Assembly (NCBI GenBank): GCA_965217015.1
Contig: OZ244224.1
Location: forward strand, 1,364,001-1,428,000
DNA: 64,000 nt
Direction of reading: 5' to 3'
DNA from: JAYQKL01 sp038142705
Lineage (GTDB): Bacteria; Pseudomonadota; Alphaproteobacteria; RS24
Of the stretch, positions 32,873 to 42,238 are shown piece after piece. The notes under the pieces were generated by a model. It was not told the origin of the DNA. It made no database searches and saw only the letters and a list, made by a program, of their open reading frames with translations. A program made the translations under genes and the position numbers. The first letter of the stretch is position 1. Every line of letters begins with the position of its first letter.

Positions 32873-33832
32873 TTAAACCAGCCCCTCACGCCCCATTGCC
32901 AGAAATTTCTCGCGGCGATTTTTACGCAGCTCTTGCGGCGACAGGCCAGACAAAGACTCGATTTCTTCAATCACGGCCTCACCAACAAATTGTATCATCG
33001 CTTCCCGCTCGCGATGCGCGCCGCCCACCGGTTCTTTTAATATCCGGTCAATCACCCCAAGCTCTTTCAAACTTTCTGACGTGACTTTTAGAGCTGTCGC
33101 CGCTTCTTTCGCCTTATCGCGAGACCGCCATAAAATCGAAGCGCACGCCTCTGGCGAAGCAACGGCGTAAATAGAATGCTCAAGCATTAAAATGCGATTG
33201 GCCGTTGCCAACGCCAACGCGCCGCCTGAACCGCCCTCACCGACAACAACAGAGACAAATGGCACACCGAGTTGCAAACATTTATCTGTGCAGCGCGCAA
33301 TCGCTTCTGCTTGTCCGCGCTCTTCAGCGCCAATACCCGGATAGGCACCCGATGTGTCAACCAGTGTGACCAAAGGCAGGTTAAACCGTTCCGCCAGCTC
33401 CATCACGCGGATTGCTTTGCGATAGCCCTCGGGCCGCGCCATACCAAAATTATGCTTAATCCGTGTTTGCGTATTATTGCCCTTTTCATGCCCCAAAATC
33501 GCAACACGCTGGCCTTGCCAACGCCCCAAACCAGCAACAATGGCGTGGTCTTCAGAAAATAAGCGGTCACCCGCTAAGGGCGTAAAATCTTCCACAAGGG
33601 CTTCGATATAATCTTTGAAATGCGGACGGGCAGGGTGGCGCGCCACTTGGGTTTTTTGCCAAGGGTCCAGTTTTTTATATGTTTTTTCAAGCTGCTCGGT
33701 CACTTTTGCTTCCAGCTTAGTGACCTCCTCAAGAATGCTGACCTCTGGGTCATCTTGTGACATGACACGTAATTCTTGAATCTTGCCTTCAAGCTCTGCA
33801 ATTGGCTTTTCAAAATCGAGATAAACTTGCAT
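32873..33832 (-). CDS. accA: Acetyl-CoA carboxylase carboxyltransferase subunit alpha
   Basis: A 319-residue subunit of the carboxyltransferase that makes malonyl-CoA for fatty-acid synthesis, with AccD as partner encoded elsewhere. The family start FEKPIAELEGKIQEL, the core GHEKGNNTQTRIKHNFGM and the oxyanion region VVGEGGSGGALALA are clear. It is downstream of xerD by 115 bp on the same strand. Confidence 0.98.
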   Translation of the reverse strand: MQVYLDFEKPIAELEGKIQELRVMSQDDPEVSILEEVTKLEAKVTEQLEKTYKKLDPWQKTQVARHPARPHFKDYIEALVEDFTPLAGDRLFSEDHAIVAGLGRWQGQRVAILGHEKGNNTQTRIKHNFGMARPEGYRKAIRVMELAERFNLPLVTLVDTSGAYPGIGAEERGQAEAIARCTDKCLQLGVPFVSVVVGEGGSGGALALATANRILMLEHSIYAVASPEACASILWRSRDKAKEAATALKVTSESLKELGVIDRILKEPVGGAHREREAMIQFVGEAVIEEIESLSGLSPQELRKNRREKFLAMGREGLV

Positions 33833-33947
33833 CTCACCCTCTTTGGTTAAACACTGCCCTAAATTAGGCGGGACATCAAAAAATTACAACGAAAATCCAC
33901 GCCTAAATGATCAATAAATCGCTTCAACCTATTTCAATCTGACACCC

Positions 33948-34910
33948 TTAATCTGAGGCCTTATCTGGTTTGGGCATTTGCGCCAAAGGGTGCGCCTTTT
34001 GTACCAGCTCTTGTTGACGCGATTGCATGACTTTTGTGTAAATTTGCGTGGTTGAAATATCGCTATGCCCTAATAGTTTTTGTACGGAGAGAAGCGACGC
34101 ACCGCCTGCTAATAAATGCGTGGCAAAGGCATGGCGTAAAACATGCGGTGTTAGTTTTTTATGCCCAAGCCCGGCGGCAGTGGCACACTCTTCCAGCATT
34201 TGTGCAAAACGCTGACGGGTGATATGGCCAACCTTGCCGCGTGAGGGAAACAGAAAATCCGAATTTTTAACCGCACCCTTAGCGTGCAAATGCGCTTGCC
34301 AATTGCGTAAGGCATCAACCGCTTCATCGCCAAGCGGTATCATGCGTTCCCGATTGCCCTTGCCCTTCACAACAATTCGCGCCCGCGCCAATGACACATT
34401 TTGATGCTTCAGCGATACCAATTCAGACACGCGCATACCAGTGGCATAAAGCAATTCCATCAGACAAATCAGGCGATATTTATCTGCCTGCGCTTTGTCA
34501 CTTTTAGCTTCGCGCCCATACACGCATTGAAGAAGTTGTCGAACTTCAGTCTCGGTCAAATATTTCGGCAGGTTTTGGCCCGCCTTGGGACGCGCAATCT
34601 GCTTTGCCGGATTTTCGGCTATATGGCCTTCTTGTTGCAAAAATCCATAAAAACTATTTAGGCAAGACAGCAGGCGCGCGATACTGCTTTGCGCCACATC
34701 TTTTTCTTTCAGCTGCGTCAGATAAGCCAAAATATCTGCTTCTTGAGCATCACATAATTCTTGCCCCTCAGCTGAACCGGAGCGCCTTATAAACGCAGCA
34801 AAAGCCGTTAAGTCTTTTTGATAAGCTTTGAGCGAATTTTCAGAGGCGCCTTTTTCGGCCATAAAAGCTTCAAGGAAAGCTTCAATTAAAAAGCCAGAAG
34901 CCTGTGCCAT
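33948..34910 (-). CDS. xerD: Tyrosine recombinase XerD
   Basis: A 320-residue site-specific recombinase that resolves chromosome dimers at dif with XerC. The SAM-like N-terminal domain covers about 1-100. Catalytic residues are complete: R160 (GMRVSEL), the lysine in KGKGNRE, H256 and R259 (HVLRHAF), H282 (LGHSD) and the nucleophile Y291 (TTQIYTKV). Placing it beside accA and near aroK-aroB favours XerD over XerC, as does the neighbourhood in other Alphaproteobacteria. Its ATG is one base after the stop of the upstream exported-protein gene. Confidence 0.92.
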   Translation of the reverse strand: MAQASGFLIEAFLEAFMAEKGASENSLKAYQKDLTAFAAFIRRSGSAEGQELCDAQEADILAYLTQLKEKDVAQSSIARLLSCLNSFYGFLQQEGHIAENPAKQIARPKAGQNLPKYLTETEVRQLLQCVYGREAKSDKAQADKYRLICLMELLYATGMRVSELVSLKHQNVSLARARIVVKGKGNRERMIPLGDEAVDALRNWQAHLHAKGAVKNSDFLFPSRGKVGHITRQRFAQMLEECATAAGLGHKKLTPHVLRHAFATHLLAGGASLLSVQKLLGHSDISTTQIYTKVMQSRQQELVQKAHPLAQMPKPDKASD

Positions 34911-34911
34911 T

Positions 34912-36960
34912 TCAATCGCCCTGCACCAACATGGCGGCTTGGCGCGTCAGGATTTTGCGGGCAATCAGCCGCGCTTCTTGAGATAATCCTAAATCATTAA
35001 GAGCCAGCAAAACGCGCTGCATAGCTGGCACAATATAATTTTCCTGACTTTCCATGCGGCCAATCGCAATCAGCGCATGCAAAAGCGCCGCCCCACGCTC
35101 GCCCGCCTTTAACACGGTCTCCATATCGTCTAGGGAACGCAATAAAACCTTGTCAGTCAAAACGACTTTGGCTTCCTTGGCTAAATAATCAGGCACCTGA
35201 AACCCAAAAAGCGGCAACAGTCCAATTTCGCTTTTGACATAAATATTTTCAGATTTAGTACCCGTTTTCAGCACCGCACTCATCAAAATAGCTTCCATGG
35301 GCGGCACCCCTAAAATGGCGGGTGTGGCATCGTGAGTGATTTCATTTTGGTTATTTTGCGAAAGCTTGGCCAATTGCGAAGATGTGCCTGCGGGGGTGTT
35401 CTCATCAGCTTGTAGGGTTTCAAAATGTTCCATCAACCGAATAAGGCCATTCAGATTGCGGCTTTTCGCCGATGGCAATCCCGATTGCTGCTCCAGCAAA
35501 ACCGCATGCCATTGCGCGGCCCGATCAATATCATCTAAATGAATAAAAGCCGGCACGGCATAAAGCGCAAAATCGGCAAATTCAGGATTAGGCTCAATCG
35601 CGCGTAAATTTGGTGCTACCAGCTCAACAGTCAATTCCCAAGATTGCCCAACCAAAGCGGATTGCATTAAATCCTGCAAGGCAAGAATTTTACCTTTCAA
35701 AGTAACCGGCTCATCAATAATTCGAATTTGGCGCGCCTTTAAAATAATATCATCTACACGAGGGGCTAATGGGGCAGCATCAGGCGCGGACATATTCGCT
35801 TGCGGCGCCGAGCTGGCTAAAACACCAGAAACCGGGTTAGGCAGAACATAACCAAGCTCTACCATATCCATCAAAGCACGCAGATAACTGGCTTCCACGC
35901 GATTGACCATCACCCCTCTTTGCGCAATTAACAGGCGAATATTTTCAGGCTGGTTGAAATTTTGGCTAAATTTATCCACCAGAGCCGGATTTAATTGCGC
36001 CACTTCTGATGCAAAAAGCGGCGCCTCAAGCTTGAGCAATAAAACCGCTTGCAGGGTCGTTAATTTTTGCCCGATTGGGGCTTGCGCGCGCTCAAAAGGC
36101 ACATTGGCCGTCAGCGCAAACACCGCATCAAGAAAGAGCTGGTCTTTCATGCCCGTCTCACGCGCCACATCAAGTGTCAGGCTTGCCGCCAATATATCAC
36201 CAGCCTCGATTTGGCAATAAGCGCGCAATTGCAAGGCGAAATCCGCTAAGTCAGGCGATAATGTCATGCGCCCAAATTGCCCCAATGAGCTGCATGCCTG
36301 CGAAATGTCGCCCTCAATCAATGCCGCCTCTGCTGCAATTTTGGCGACTGCCGCATCGCGTTGTTGCGCACCTGTCATATCAATTAGCTGGCGCACCGCA
36401 TCAATCTCACCAAGCTGCAATAAATAAGCTAGCCTTAAAGCAAAAAAGTTTTTCCCTTCCGCCAATCCGGGAGGTGGCGCGGCGGTGCTGGTCATTAAAG
36501 CAACCGCCAAGTCATGTGCAACCGCAAGGTCATAATAAGCAGGCAAGCGTTTCATCAAGCGGGCAATATTAGAAAACCGGCTGGCCTGCCATAAATCAGG
36601 ACCAAGCCCTGCCTCAAGGCCTATTTCCGTATCTTCCAGATTGCCCAGCTCGCCAACCTGCACCACACCGCGCCCGCCCGGCAGCGCCGCTACCGAACGC
36701 ACGGGTCGGGACAGATTAACCCCACCTGGCTTTAATTGCGGCAGGCTGGCTTGTTGCATCTCGTTTTGATTTTCCTGATCACGATTGAGCGAGAAACTAA
36801 CTTTATTTTTTGGAATAATCGACAGCGGCGCCCGCGTGGCTTTTTCGCGCGCTATTGCTGACGGGCCACTCACCAACCCAACCATCATGGCACAGATAAG
36901 GGCCGCCCAAAATGAGCGCCGCGCCAGACCAGCAAAATAAAAAATATGTGTCCGAGACAT
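34912..36960 (-). CDS. Large exported protein of unknown function, coupled to xerD
   Basis: A 682-residue protein I cannot assign to a family. The start at 36960 (GAGGG upstream) gives a signal peptide, MSRTHIFYFAGLARRSF followed by a hydrophobic core and SAIA, so it is exported. The mature part is mostly helical, leucine/alanine-rich, with many QLIDMTGAQQ- and AYCQIEAGD-like helix pairs suggestive of a TPR-like solenoid. No catalytic motif is evident. TGA-A-ATG separates it from xerD, so the two are translationally linked, and a small membrane protein lies 44 bp upstream. A comparable uncharacterised gene lies beside xerD in other Alphaproteobacteria, as I recall. Function unknown. Confidence 0.8.
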   Translation of the reverse strand: MSRTHIFYFAGLARRSFWAALICAMMVGLVSGPSAIAREKATRAPLSIIPKNKVSFSLNRDQENQNEMQQASLPQLKPGGVNLSRPVRSVAALPGGRGVVQVGELGNLEDTEIGLEAGLGPDLWQASRFSNIARLMKRLPAYYDLAVAHDLAVALMTSTAAPPPGLAEGKNFFALRLAYLLQLGEIDAVRQLIDMTGAQQRDAAVAKIAAEAALIEGDISQACSSLGQFGRMTLSPDLADFALQLRAYCQIEAGDILAASLTLDVARETGMKDQLFLDAVFALTANVPFERAQAPIGQKLTTLQAVLLLKLEAPLFASEVAQLNPALVDKFSQNFNQPENIRLLIAQRGVMVNRVEASYLRALMDMVELGYVLPNPVSGVLASSAPQANMSAPDAAPLAPRVDDIILKARQIRIIDEPVTLKGKILALQDLMQSALVGQSWELTVELVAPNLRAIEPNPEFADFALYAVPAFIHLDDIDRAAQWHAVLLEQQSGLPSAKSRNLNGLIRLMEHFETLQADENTPAGTSSQLAKLSQNNQNEITHDATPAILGVPPMEAILMSAVLKTGTKSENIYVKSEIGLLPLFGFQVPDYLAKEAKVVLTDKVLLRSLDDMETVLKAGERGAALLHALIAIGRMESQENYIVPAMQRVLLALNDLGLSQEARLIARKILTRQAAMLVQGD

Positions 36961-37003
36961 CAAACCCTCGCCCTCAAAGAAAACGGCCATGCCGTCAAAA
37001 GGT

Positions 37004-37132
37004 TTATTTTAACTTATCGTTCGGAATAATTTCGACTGTTGTCTCTCGCTCAGGCTGCACAGCCTGCCCTAAATAAACAACAGCGCCCGCCAGACCAATC
37101 AGGATGAGCAAGCCAATCACAGCAATACGCAT
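37004..37132 (-). CDS. Small single-pass membrane protein (42 aa)
   Basis: A 42-residue protein MRIAVIGLLILIGLAGAVVY with one membrane helix, then a short periplasmic or cytoplasmic tail ending VEIIPNDKLK. AAAGGA stands twice just upstream of the ATG at 37132, good evidence that it is translated. It is first in the strand unit with the large exported protein and xerD. I recall similar short TM proteins with a VEKVIPDxR-type tail at this locus in other Alphaproteobacteria, but no function is known. Confidence 0.65.
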   Translation of the reverse strand: MRIAVIGLLILIGLAGAVVYLGQAVQPERETTVEIIPNDKLK

Positions 37133-37228
37133 TCCTTTTTCCTTTCTTTCTGGTTTATTGAAAACCCAGATATTGTTCACATTCGCTTTCAATATAACAT
37201 GGTCCGCAAATATGGCACAAGCAAGGCA

Positions 37229-38014
37229 TCAATTGGTTTTAGGTGGCACAGCGATAAATTGAACCTCTGGCGGGGTAGATGAAAGCGACACCCGCGCCTC
37301 CATATCATATACATCTTTTAATATCGGCGCCGACAATGTTTGCGACACTGGCCCATCTGCCACCACGCGCCCCTGCTTGAGCCAAATCAAGCGGCTGGCA
37401 TAGCGCGCCGCCAAAGCCACATCATGCAACACAATAAGCGCCGCGCCACCTTGCGCCACATAGGCTGCTAATAAATCCATGATTTTAAATTGGTGGCGCG
37501 GGTCCAGCGCGGTAATTGGCTCATCAGCCAAAATAAGCGGCGTTTGCGCGGCAAAAATGCGCGCCATATGCACCCGCGCTTGCTCCCCACCTGACAGGCT
37601 CGTCATGGTGCGATGGCGCAGCTCGGATAATTCACATTGCGCCAAACAATGCGCGATAATAGCTTGGTCTTGCGCACCCATTTGCCCCATACCACCGCCA
37701 TATGGATAACGCCCTAAAGCGACAATATCTTCAACCCGATTGGGCCATAATACAGGGCGGCTTTGCGGTAAATAAGACAGCGCCCGTGCGCGCATGGCCG
37801 CATCATAAGTCGCTATATTTTCACCTTGCATTAAAATTGAGCCTGATTGCGGCGTCACCACACCCGCCAAACATCGCAGCAGGCTGGTCTTGCCACTGCC
37901 ATTTGGCCCCAAAATAACCACCAGCTCACCCGCAGCAATTTGCAACTGCACATGGTCAACCAGTGTGGCAGCGCCACTTGAGAGACAAATATTTTCACCC
38001 TGCAACAAGACCAT
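37229..38014 (-). CDS. btuD: Cobalamin ABC transporter ATP-binding protein
   Basis: A 261-residue ATPase of a FecCD/BtuCD-type importer. Walker A GPNGSGKT at 36-43, signature LSGGE at 140-144, Walker B LILADEP at 160-166, H-loop H197. The start at 38014 overlaps the permease stop (TAATG). The fold alone also fits heme or siderophore import; B12 is assigned because the operon begins with a BtuB-like receptor behind a cobalamin riboswitch. Last gene of the operon. Confidence 0.88.
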   Translation of the reverse strand: MVLLQGENICLSSGAATLVDHVQLQIAAGELVVILGPNGSGKTSLLRCLAGVVTPQSGSILMQGENIATYDAAMRARALSYLPQSRPVLWPNRVEDIVALGRYPYGGGMGQMGAQDQAIIAHCLAQCELSELRHRTMTSLSGGEQARVHMARIFAAQTPLILADEPITALDPRHQFKIMDLLAAYVAQGGAALIVLHDVALAARYASRLIWLKQGRVVADGPVSQTLSAPILKDVYDMEARVSLSSTPPEVQFIAVPPKTN

Positions 38015-39024
38015 TACGCCGCCCCATTTTGCTGGCCGCGAGAAGGCCCCCGCAACGCCACATAAATAAATATCGGCGCGCCAATAAGTGCAGCAATCAC
38101 ACCTAGTTTTAATTCTTGCGGGGTCGGCAAAAGCCGCACACATATATCGGCAATGACCAACACCAACCCTGCCAGCAAAGCTGACGGCACAAGCGCGGCA
38201 GCGGGATTATAATGCGTATAGGGACGAATAATATGCGGGGCAATCATACCGACAAAACCAATCGCCCCGGCCAGCGCAACACTGCCGCCGGCCAATAGGC
38301 CTGCCCCCAAAACAATCATCATGCGCAAATGCCGCAAATTCACGCCAAGCCCTTGCGCGGCTTCATCACCCAGCACCAAAACAGACAGGCCGCGCCTTTG
38401 GCTGAACAAAACCAAACCGCCCAATATAAAAAAAGGCAGCACAAATAAAATGTCAGGGAAACCACGATAGGCCACCGAACCCAGCGTCCAGTTAATCATA
38501 TCGGATAGGGTGAAAGGATTGGGCGCAAGATTCATCAATAAGGCCATCAACGCACCAGCAAAACTCGACAGACCGACACCAACTAAAATCAATGTGACCA
38601 TGCTCACTTGCCGCGCCGCCACAAAGCTTAATAAAGCCGTGACCAAAATAGCACCAAAAACCGACATAATCGGCATAATGAAAGAATTGGTGCCAACCAA
38701 CCCGTAAAATAAAACAAATGTCGCGCTTAACACCGCGCCCGCCGACACGCCCATAATGCCCGGCTCGGCCAGTGGGTTACGAAACAAGCTTTGCAGCGCC
38801 GCACCCGCCATGCCCAGTGCCGCGCCCACTAAAAACGCGGCCAACGCCCGCGGCAAGCGCAGTTCCCAAATGATGAGCTGATGCACAGGCGCGCCTTGCC
38901 CCGTTAAAGCCAATGCGGTTTCGGATAGGGTAAGGCTGGTGCTGCCAACCAAACAGGCCGTGACAATCGCCAGCAGCGACAGCAAGCCTAAAACGCCATT
39001 CAAATATAAAAATTTATGGGGCAT
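38014..39024 (-). CDS. btuC: Cobalamin ABC transporter permease
   Basis: A 336-residue FecCD/BtuC family permease with about ten membrane helices. Recognisable family segments are RLPRALAAFLVGAALGMAGA, FRNPLAEPGIMGVSAGA and GFVGMIAPHIIR. It forms the inner-membrane channel with BtuD. It overlaps the substrate-binding protein gene upstream by 11 nt and btuD downstream by one base. B12 specificity comes from context. Confidence 0.9.
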   Translation of the reverse strand: MPHKFLYLNGVLGLLSLLAIVTACLVGSTSLTLSETALALTGQGAPVHQLIIWELRLPRALAAFLVGAALGMAGAALQSLFRNPLAEPGIMGVSAGAVLSATFVLFYGLVGTNSFIMPIMSVFGAILVTALLSFVAARQVSMVTLILVGVGLSSFAGALMALLMNLAPNPFTLSDMINWTLGSVAYRGFPDILFVLPFFILGGLVLFSQRRGLSVLVLGDEAAQGLGVNLRHLRMMIVLGAGLLAGGSVALAGAIGFVGMIAPHIIRPYTHYNPAAALVPSALLAGLVLVIADICVRLLPTPQELKLGVIAALIGAPIFIYVALRGPSRGQQNGAA

Positions 39025-39877
39025 GCTTGCCTCCGGTTAACATATCCAGCGCCTCAAACACAAACCAAGCCCCGCAAGATGTCACCGCACCCTGAAGCGG
39101 GATAAAAACTGTCTCCTTGCCAGCCTGAGCAAGACCATGCCGCGCCGGCGACCACATATTATTCATTTCATAGCCCGTCCCAAAAGACGCATAGGCCAAA
39201 ATATCTGGTTGGCGCGCCGCGAGGGTTTCAAGATTTAAGCTTTGCCAATTGGCGCGCGTCTCAAAATTTTCATAGCCCGCCAGCTTAAATAAATCATCAA
39301 GCAAAGTCGCGCGCCCTGCGGTCAACCCACCTGGCGTTAAATATAAAAGGCTTTGGTGTTTCGGCGGATAGGGGTTTTGCAAGCGCGCTTCCATGCGTTG
39401 CGCCATTTGCGCGCCTTTTTCAGCCTGCCCCAATTGAGCGGCAATCTGTCGAGTCACGGCTGGCACATCTGATAAACGGCTGACATATGGTAAATCCAGC
39501 GTAGCAATGTTAGCGGCTTGAAAAAACGATGACGCCATGCTGCCGCCGGCATAAGAGCGCACCACCAAATCAGGTTCTAGGGCAAGGACACGCTCGCTAT
39601 GGGGTAAAATTTGTGGCACCCCTTTGGCGCGCGCGCGATGATAAGAAAAAGACTTAGTCGCGTCTGGCGACAGCGCCAAAATATTTGCGCGCGGTACAAA
39701 TTCCAACACATATTGGTCTGCGCAATAGTCCAGCGACACCACGCGTTTTGGCAATCCCCCGCTTTCATATAGCTGAGAACCTGCAACAGCAGAGGTGGAT
39801 AGGGCAATCAGCATGATGAGAGCGCGCCCTATCCCCCCACTTAAAAGCTGTCGCAAATTATCAAAAAACCGCATCAA
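39014..39877 (-). CDS. btuF: Cobalamin-binding periplasmic protein
   Basis: A 287-residue ABC substrate-binding protein of the helical-backbone class. A signal/anchor segment near residues 16-34 (RALIMLIALSTSAVAGS) exports it. The N-terminal lobe motif RVVSLDYCADQYVLEF and the ERVLALEPDLVV segment are typical of BtuF/TroA-fold proteins. Eight bases separate it from btuB. Assigned to cobalamin by operon context; the binding pocket cannot be judged by eye. Confidence 0.85.
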   Translation of the reverse strand: MMRFFDNLRQLLSGGIGRALIMLIALSTSAVAGSQLYESGGLPKRVVSLDYCADQYVLEFVPRANILALSPDATKSFSYHRARAKGVPQILPHSERVLALEPDLVVRSYAGGSMASSFFQAANIATLDLPYVSRLSDVPAVTRQIAAQLGQAEKGAQMAQRMEARLQNPYPPKHQSLLYLTPGGLTAGRATLLDDLFKLAGYENFETRANWQSLNLETLAARQPDILAYASFGTGYEMNNMWSPARHGLAQAGKETVFIPLQGAVTSCGAWFVFEALDMLTGGKHAP

Positions 39878-39885
39878 CGCACCTT

Positions 39886-41790
39886 TTAGATTTTGAGCCG
39901 AAACCCAGCATAGGCCGACAGGCCAGGCGTGCCATAGCCCAGAACTTGCTGATAAGATTCATCAAAAAGATTTTCAATACGCGCATAAAATTGTTTATCC
40001 ATGCCAATATCATAGGCCATATTCATATCGACCCGCCACCAATCAGCTAATTTGACGGAAGACCCATTTCTATCAAGCTCTTCATCATTATAGCGCAAAA
40101 TTAAATTGCCAGAAAAAGCCGTCTCTGGTTGATAGCTCAAAGTGATATTCGCCTCATGCTCTGGAATACGCCCGAGCGTTTCCCCGTCTCCCGTCTCGCC
40201 ATCAATCAAGCTATAGGTCACGCTTAAAGATAAATCCGTTGATAGGTCTAAATCCGCCGCCAGTTCAAAGCCTGTCACATCGGCTTCAGCAATATTGACA
40301 TAGCAATTATAACTATTTGGCCAAAACCCCTGACAATTTGAATAGACATATTGAATAAGCTGGTCTGTTTGTTGTTCAAAATAAGTCAGCTGCACCGAAA
40401 AATTGTCATGCACCTCATGCATCATGGCGACATCAAAACTCCGCGCCTCTTCTGGTTTGAGATTTTGCGTATCTGACAATTCGCTCAAAGTCGGAGCTTT
40501 ACGCCCCTGACTCAAGCTGGCTTGTAGTTTTGTTGCCCCAGACAACACATACGCCAAAGCGGCGCGGCCCGTTATTTCGTCCCCAAAAATACTATGGTCG
40601 TCATATCGCCCACCAAAAGACAGGGTGAGCTTTTCAACCGGTTTCCATTCAAGCAAACCAAACAGGCTGGTAATGTCTGCCGTGTCATATCGTTGCGAAG
40701 CGGCTTTATCCTCTTGCTTGATATGCTCATATTCAACACCCAATGCCGAACGCAAGCGCGCTGAATAGGTCATGGTGTTTTGATAGCGAAAGCTCGTGCG
40801 CTCCCCATCTTCCCCAAAAGCATAAGCATCTGCGCCATAATTATCTCTGGCAATTGAGGTGAGACCAAACTGCACATCATGCTGCTGGGTTTCGCTGGCC
40901 GCATAAAGCGCGCGCACCGACAAAACAAGCTGGTCATTTTCAGCAATTGCCTCGCCATCAACCGGGCCAAAGGCATCAAAATCAGTTTTCGAACTGGTGA
41001 AAAGCAAACTACCGCTTAAGCGCAAATCATCTGACACATCAAGACCCGTGCCAGCCGAAAGCGTGAGGCTATGCAGCCCATCGCGCTCTGAATGCCCATT
41101 TGCGGCATCAGCTTTGGAAATGCCATTGGTCTCGTGATAGGTCGCAGAAAAACGCCCATCTGCGCGCCCGATAGCGCCCGCCAATGACGCACCAACGCGC
41201 AGTGTTTCAAATGACCCAAACTCGAGAAAACTTTCGATAAGGCGCTCTTCGGGGCGCTTGGTGGTAATTGAAATAACCCCTGCCATCGCATCAGACCCCC
41301 AAAGCGTGGCCTGCCCGCCTTTCAAAATTTCAATCACATCAATTTGCGAACTATCTAAATAAGCAAAATCAAATGCATTGCTGGGCGAGGTTGGATCATT
41401 GACGACAACGCCATCTATTAAAACCAGCGTTTGGCCATTATTGGTCGCGCCCCGCAAGCGCGCAAAACCCGCCCCGCCAAACGCTCCATTTTGGTTCACG
41501 CTCACACCCGCCACATCGCCTAAAGCATCAAGCACAAACACATTCCCTTTTTCCTGCAACTCCTCTGCGGTGATGACATGCACGCTCGTGCCAGTTTCAG
41601 AAAGCCGCATCGGCAATCTGGTGCCATAAACTATAATCTCTGACTTGTCTGTTTGGGGAACGCCTGTTTTCAAATCAGGTTTTTGAGCTATGGCTTGCGC
41701 TTGAGCAGCTTGCATATTCCCAAAAATTAAAAAGAGGCTTAAAATAATTATGATTGCGCCCTGACCAGACGCTCTTTTTCTATGATACAT
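39886..41790 (-). CDS. btuB: TonB-dependent cobalamin receptor BtuB
   Basis: A 634-residue outer-membrane receptor. A signal peptide (about 1-32) is followed by a TonB box-like SEIIVYGTR, the plug domain (DVIEILKGGQATLWGSDAMAG) and a beta-barrel of about 22 strands ending AYAGFRLKI. Its length is close to E. coli BtuB (about 600). The gene lies directly downstream of a cobalamin riboswitch, which strongly supports B12 as the ligand. First gene of btuB-btuF-btuC-btuD. Confidence 0.93.
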   Translation of the reverse strand: MYHRKRASGQGAIIIILSLFLIFGNMQAAQAQAIAQKPDLKTGVPQTDKSEIIVYGTRLPMRLSETGTSVHVITAEELQEKGNVFVLDALGDVAGVSVNQNGAFGGAGFARLRGATNNGQTLVLIDGVVVNDPTSPSNAFDFAYLDSSQIDVIEILKGGQATLWGSDAMAGVISITTKRPEERLIESFLEFGSFETLRVGASLAGAIGRADGRFSATYHETNGISKADAANGHSERDGLHSLTLSAGTGLDVSDDLRLSGSLLFTSSKTDFDAFGPVDGEAIAENDQLVLSVRALYAASETQQHDVQFGLTSIARDNYGADAYAFGEDGERTSFRYQNTMTYSARLRSALGVEYEHIKQEDKAASQRYDTADITSLFGLLEWKPVEKLTLSFGGRYDDHSIFGDEITGRAALAYVLSGATKLQASLSQGRKAPTLSELSDTQNLKPEEARSFDVAMMHEVHDNFSVQLTYFEQQTDQLIQYVYSNCQGFWPNSYNCYVNIAEADVTGFELAADLDLSTDLSLSVTYSLIDGETGDGETLGRIPEHEANITLSYQPETAFSGNLILRYNDEELDRNGSSVKLADWWRVDMNMAYDIGMDKQFYARIENLFDESYQQVLGYGTPGLSAYAGFRLKI

Positions 41791-41829
41791 CTTTTCTCAT
41801 CTCACTGTTCATCAATTTGGGCCGGTGCA

Positions 41830-41875
41830 AAACCAACCCAAAGGGTTAAGTCCCCTCTGACCCATGTCAGAAGGG
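41830..41875 (-). promoter_or_regulatory. Hairpin pair between riboswitch and btuB (candidate expression platform)
   Basis: On the minus strand a 10-bp hairpin (arms 41852-41861 and 41866-41875, one G-U pair) is followed by a 5-bp hairpin AACCC-TTT-GGGTT (41835-41847) and, two bases later, TTTT. This could be a conditional terminator read out by the riboswitch. The U tract is short, so the assignment is tentative. Confidence 0.45.
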
Positions 41876-41944
41876 TTACGCAAGATGTCGTTTCAGAGAA
41901 ATCTTTCCCGTTCCAATTGGCTATTCCCGGCCTGGAACGAACGA

Positions 41945-42108
41945 CGGCATGGCAGGTCTCCTGGCTCGTCCATCATCATGTTTGGTCGCCTTCCCGGCCG
42001 CTTAGGGCTTACCAGTGGCGTTGTGACCAATCACTCCAGACTTACAGTTGCGGGGACAGCGCTGGATTTGAACCAGCTTCCCTCTTAGCAGCGCGCCATA
42101 GCACGCCG
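41945..42108 (-). promoter_or_regulatory. Cobalamin (B12) riboswitch upstream of btuB
   Basis: The minus strand shows the conserved elements in order: AGAGGGAAGCTGGTTC, AATCCAGCGCTG, the B12 box CCCCGCAACTGTAAG, GCCACTGG, CCGGGAAGGCG and AGCCAGGAGACCTGCC (41951-41966). A P1 stem can be drawn between 42101-42108 and 41945-41951. It sits 155 nt before the btuB ATG and should lower importer expression when cobalamin is plentiful. Confidence 0.95.
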
Positions 42109-42121
42109 AACCATGTTTTTT

Positions 42122-42150
42122 GTGATAACAGATTTTGGGCTTTTTGTAAA
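42122..42150 (-). promoter_or_regulatory. Promoter of the btuBFCD operon
   Basis: On the minus strand, -35 TTTACA (42145-42150), a 17-bp spacer, -10 TATCAC (42122-42127). Transcription would start about 42115, just before the riboswitch P1 stem. The rest of the gap to aroK (42151-42238) must hold the divergent aroK promoter, which I did not resolve. Confidence 0.65.
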
Positions 42151-42238
42151 ATCGTACCAAACGAGTGGCACTGGGGTGGAGAGAGGATTTCATGTATAAA
42201 GCCCTAGACGTGACGGCATTGGGCAGATAGATAAAGAT

